A stretch of 42,127 nucleotides of DNA from a virus: the IMG/VR virus record IMGVR_UViG_3300025892_003881, positions 1-42,127 of that record; one strand, written 5' to 3'. Below are positions 40,833-42,127 of this stretch, piece by piece. Every line of letters starts with the position of its first letter. Position 1 is the stretch's first letter. Both the position numbers and the translations under genes were made by a program. A model generated the notes under the pieces. It made no database searches. It had not been told where the DNA came from and saw only the letters and a list, made by a program, of their open reading frames with translations.

Positions 40833-41051
40833 TTAAATGATTTGCCCGCCATTCTTATAAAAGTTTAATTCGAATTGATCCAAAACCTTTTGTTTGTTTC
40901 CTTTGTATCCGAATAACTTTTTAACTTGCGAGTAACAAGTTGGCGCTTTTGCTGTCAATCTCATGCCTTTACCTTTTACTTCGGCACGTAAGCCAACTAA
41001 AAGCAATTTCATTTTATAGGCGTGAGGATCATATACTTTTGTTTCATTCAT
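40833..41051 (-). CDS. Hypothetical basic protein
   Basis: 72 residues: MNETKVYDPHAYKMKLLLVG, then LRAEVKGKGMRLTAKAPTCY and a C-terminal FELNFYKNGGQII. The basic helical pattern suggests nucleic-acid or protein binding; no family recognised. ATG six bases after its -10 box. Confidence 0.5.
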   Translation of the reverse strand: MNETKVYDPHAYKMKLLLVGLRAEVKGKGMRLTAKAPTCYSQVKKLFGYKGNKQKVLDQFELNFYKNGGQII

Positions 41052-41057
41052 AAGTAG

Positions 41058-41086
41058 AGAGTAATCTATATAATTTTAAATTGCAA
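41058..41086 (-). promoter_or_regulatory. Early-type promoter, TTGCAA variant (72-aa gene)
   Basis: TTGCAA, 14 bases, GA in place of TG, one base, TACTCT; six bases to the ATG at 41051. An A8 tract precedes it. Confidence 0.6.
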
Positions 41087-41105
41087 ACTTTTTTTTAATC
41101 TTTTT

Positions 41106-41288
41106 TTACAAATCCCATTCTCCTTCTTTTACATTATCAATGTCTTGCATTGCCTTGTCGTAAGCAGTCGATTCGCTTGTATCGATTATCTCGTCATCAT
41201 ACAATTCAAGTATATCATTTGCATACTGAGCATTGAATGATTCCTCTTTAACTAATCTATTTAATTCCTTTTCTAGTATTTCTCTCAT
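41106..41288 (-). CDS. Small acidic protein
   Basis: 60 residues, strongly acidic: MREILEKELNRLVKEESFNA, then ILELYDDEIIDTSESTAYDK and an acidic end EGEWDL. Third gene of a run with the basic 43-aa and 65-aa proteins, five bases downstream of the former. Acidic small proteins of early regions often mimic DNA or inhibit host enzymes; this is only a possibility. Confidence 0.5.
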   Translation of the reverse strand: MREILEKELNRLVKEESFNAQYANDILELYDDEIIDTSESTAYDKAMQDIDNVKEGEWDL

Positions 41289-41293
41289 GTTAT

Positions 41294-41425
41294 TTAATCA
41301 ATTAGAATTTCTTTCTTGTATTTCCTTCTATTGTATTTCTTTTTATCCTTATGCGGGCGTGACTTAGTAAATAAGACTTTCAATCTTATCTTAATTACTT
41401 TATTCTTCTTCTTTCTCTTTTTCAT
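41294..41425 (-). CDS. 43-residue Lys/Arg-rich protein
   Basis: MKKRKKKNKVIKIRLKVLFT followed by KSRPHKDKKKYNRRKYKKEI and LID; more than half the residues are basic. The ATG overlaps the stop of the HicA-like gene by four bases (ATGA), which supports translation. It probably binds nucleic acid or the acidic neighbour protein. Confidence 0.5.
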   Translation of the reverse strand: MKKRKKKNKVIKIRLKVLFTKSRPHKDKKKYNRRKYKKEILID

Positions 41426-41619
41426 TTGAGATCGATTCCTGTTTCCTTTCTTGCCCAAGAAATAATTGGCTTAATTGCCTTATCTCCAAAATGGCAATAA
41501 TAAGACTGCTCTGCTTTAGAGTGGGAAACAATATCTTTCCCATTTCGTTTATTAATAATAAAACCTAGCTTGCGCATCCGTTTCATTAACTTTTTTAATC
41601 CGCTACTTGTGTGACTCAT
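41422..41619 (-). CDS. HicA-like small protein without the usual catalytic His
   Basis: 65 residues. GLKKLMKRMRKLGFIINKRN (7-26), SYYCHFGDKAIKPIISWARK (39-58) and ETGIDLK follow the HicA pattern (helix, GF turn, strand, late helix). In HicA mRNA interferases a GSHH-type His follows the first strand; here it is GKD. So it may be an RNA-binding fold without cleavage, or a chance resemblance. No HicB-like antitoxin follows. ATG six bases after its -10 box. Confidence 0.35.
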   Translation of the reverse strand: MSHTSSGLKKLMKRMRKLGFIINKRNGKDIVSHSKAEQSYYCHFGDKAIKPIISWARKETGIDLK

Positions 41620-41625
41620 AATAAT

Positions 41626-41654
41626 ACTTTCGCATACTTGTTTGCCTATTGCAA
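41626..41654 (-). promoter_or_regulatory. Early-type promoter, TTGCAA variant (65-aa gene)
   Basis: TTGCAA, 14 bases, TG, one base, GAAAGT; six bases to the ATG at 41619. Confidence 0.65.
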
Positions 41655-41662
41655 ACTTTTTT

Positions 41663-41842
41663 TTAATAAATCGTTACTTCTAATTTATCTAATTCTTTTT
41701 CGCTTAATTGATTGAATCGTTTTTCAATTTGTTTTAATCCGATTATCTTTCCGCGCCAATCTTCATAAAAAGATTCATTTTGGAATCTCCATAAAAAGTT
41801 TAATTGTAACGAGTCGATGTATTGTTTTAATAAGTAATTCAT
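41663..41842 (-). CDS. Small hypothetical protein
   Basis: 59 residues: MNYLLKQYIDSLQLNFLWRF, then QNESFYEDWRGKIIGLKQIE and a charged helical end. No family recognised. The ATG is six bases after a -10 box and there is no ribosome site. The next promoter starts within a few bases of its stop. Confidence 0.5.
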   Translation of the reverse strand: MNYLLKQYIDSLQLNFLWRFQNESFYEDWRGKIIGLKQIEKRFNQLSEKELDKLEVTIY

Positions 41843-41848
41843 ACAAAC

Positions 41849-41877
41849 ACTAAACGATACAATTCAAACGATTGCAA
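41849..41877 (-). promoter_or_regulatory. Early-type promoter, TTGCAA variant (59-aa gene)
   Basis: TTGCAA, 14 bases, TC in place of TG, one base, TTTAGT; six bases to the ATG at 41842. The TTGCAA lies inside the end of the possible 25-residue membrane peptide. Confidence 0.55.
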
Positions 41878-41941
41878 CTAAAAAATGAAAAAAGATTGAA
41901 GGAATTAAAATTGATATAATCAAACTAATTAAATAATTCAT
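41864..41941 (-). CDS. Possible 25-residue membrane peptide
   Basis: MNYLISLIISILIPSIFFHF ending LVAIV: a single hydrophobic helix. Overlaps the next gene's promoter. An upstream 18-residue hydrophobic frame (41950-42006) is even less certain. Coding is uncertain for both. Confidence 0.25.
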   Translation of the reverse strand: MNYLISLIISILIPSIFFHFLVAIV

Positions 41942-42061
41942 TTCTATTCTTACGGTATTTGAATTGTTATTAAAAAACCTAAAATTAATATTCCCATTAT
42001 TATCATATATTTCTTTCTATTTAATTTATTTTCGCTTATTTTTTGATCTATTTAAAACAAT

Positions 42062-42092
42062 AGCAAAAAACTTGGCGCTTAATGCGCCAAGT
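42062..42092 (-). terminator. Terminator of a gene entering from the right edge
   Basis: Perfect stem CTTGGCGC / GCGCCAAG with loop TTAAT; T6 follows on the minus strand. Confidence 0.85.
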
Positions 42093-42127
42093 ATGCTATA
42101 GGTTTTTTGAAGTCTTTAATAAAACAA
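42079..42127 (-). CDS. C-terminal fragment of a gene off the right edge (tentative)
   Basis: One minus-strand frame is open from the edge to a TAA inside the terminator loop (FIKDFKKPIAYLAH at the end). Another frame stops slightly earlier, so the exact end is uncertain. Terminator position shows that some minus-strand gene ends here. Confidence 0.3.
   Translation of the reverse strand, partial: CFIKDFKKPIAYLAH

Noticed and set aside
41422-41619. Complete HicAB toxin-antitoxin system
   Set aside because: The usual catalytic His is absent and no HicB-like partner adjoins; the downstream gene is a 43-residue basic peptide.
1-42127. Integrase, attachment site or other lysogeny genes
   Set aside because: None seen; the tRNA is intact with normal flanks and there is no duplicated tRNA end.

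Overview
The window looks like part of the genome of a tailed double-stranded DNA phage (Caudoviricetes). The DNA is AT-rich, genes are tightly packed with many ATGA or TAATG start/stop overlaps, and head, packaging and tail genes are recognisable. PhoH, a J-domain protein, a SpeD-like protein, sulfotransferases and a phage sigma factor together are typical of marine phages. Several lipoprotein signals suggest a Gram-negative host. Both statements about habitat and host are inference. No tail sheath is visible, so a long non-contractile tail fits better than a contractile one, but the tail tip lies off the left edge.

Left region (1-17.7 kb, mostly minus strand). Read from right to left on the minus strand it runs: large terminase, portal, prohead protease-scaffold, decoration-like protein, major capsid protein, head-tail proteins, tail completion proteins, probable major tail protein and the tape measure protein, which continues past the left edge. 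A three-gene plus-strand island (6.8-8.9 kb) interrupts this module. It looks like the tail assembly chaperone pair in inverted position. The tape measure protein carries four xG[FYH][VI]PN[FY] repeats and an embedded GNAT acetyltransferase-like domain.

Middle minus-strand operon (17.4-23.2 kb). It holds an EF-hand lipoprotein, a J-domain protein, PhoH, a phage sigma factor next to a zinc ribbon, a possible small terminase, a thermonuclease, a zinc-finger/ERCC4 nuclease and a SpeD-like protein.

Cargo region (23.2-36.0 kb). A plus-strand cassette encodes three or four GT-A glycosyltransferases, three fucosyltransferase-like proteins, a methyltransferase-sulfotransferase fusion and a sulfotransferase, followed by a broken sulfotransferase. 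Three more sulfotransferases on both strands flank a group of small membrane or lipoproteins and a tRNA-Arg(UCU). Together these could build or modify a fucosylated, sulfated glycan on the virion or the infected cell.

Right region (36.0-42.1 kb, all minus strand). This is a set of very small, probably early genes plus a DUF932 gene, separated by terminators and by a GATC-rich tandem repeat. Nine near-identical promoters occur here, with TTGACR or TTGCAA, then 14 bases, then usually TG, then a -10-like hexamer. Seven of them end 6-7 bases before an ATG, predicting leaderless mRNAs. The left and middle regions use a different motif, GTGTANNAT, often also 6-8 bases before the start codon. This is a candidate late promoter, perhaps read by the sigma factor encoded here. 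The two promoter classes and the leaderless layout are the most coherent unexplained signal in the window.
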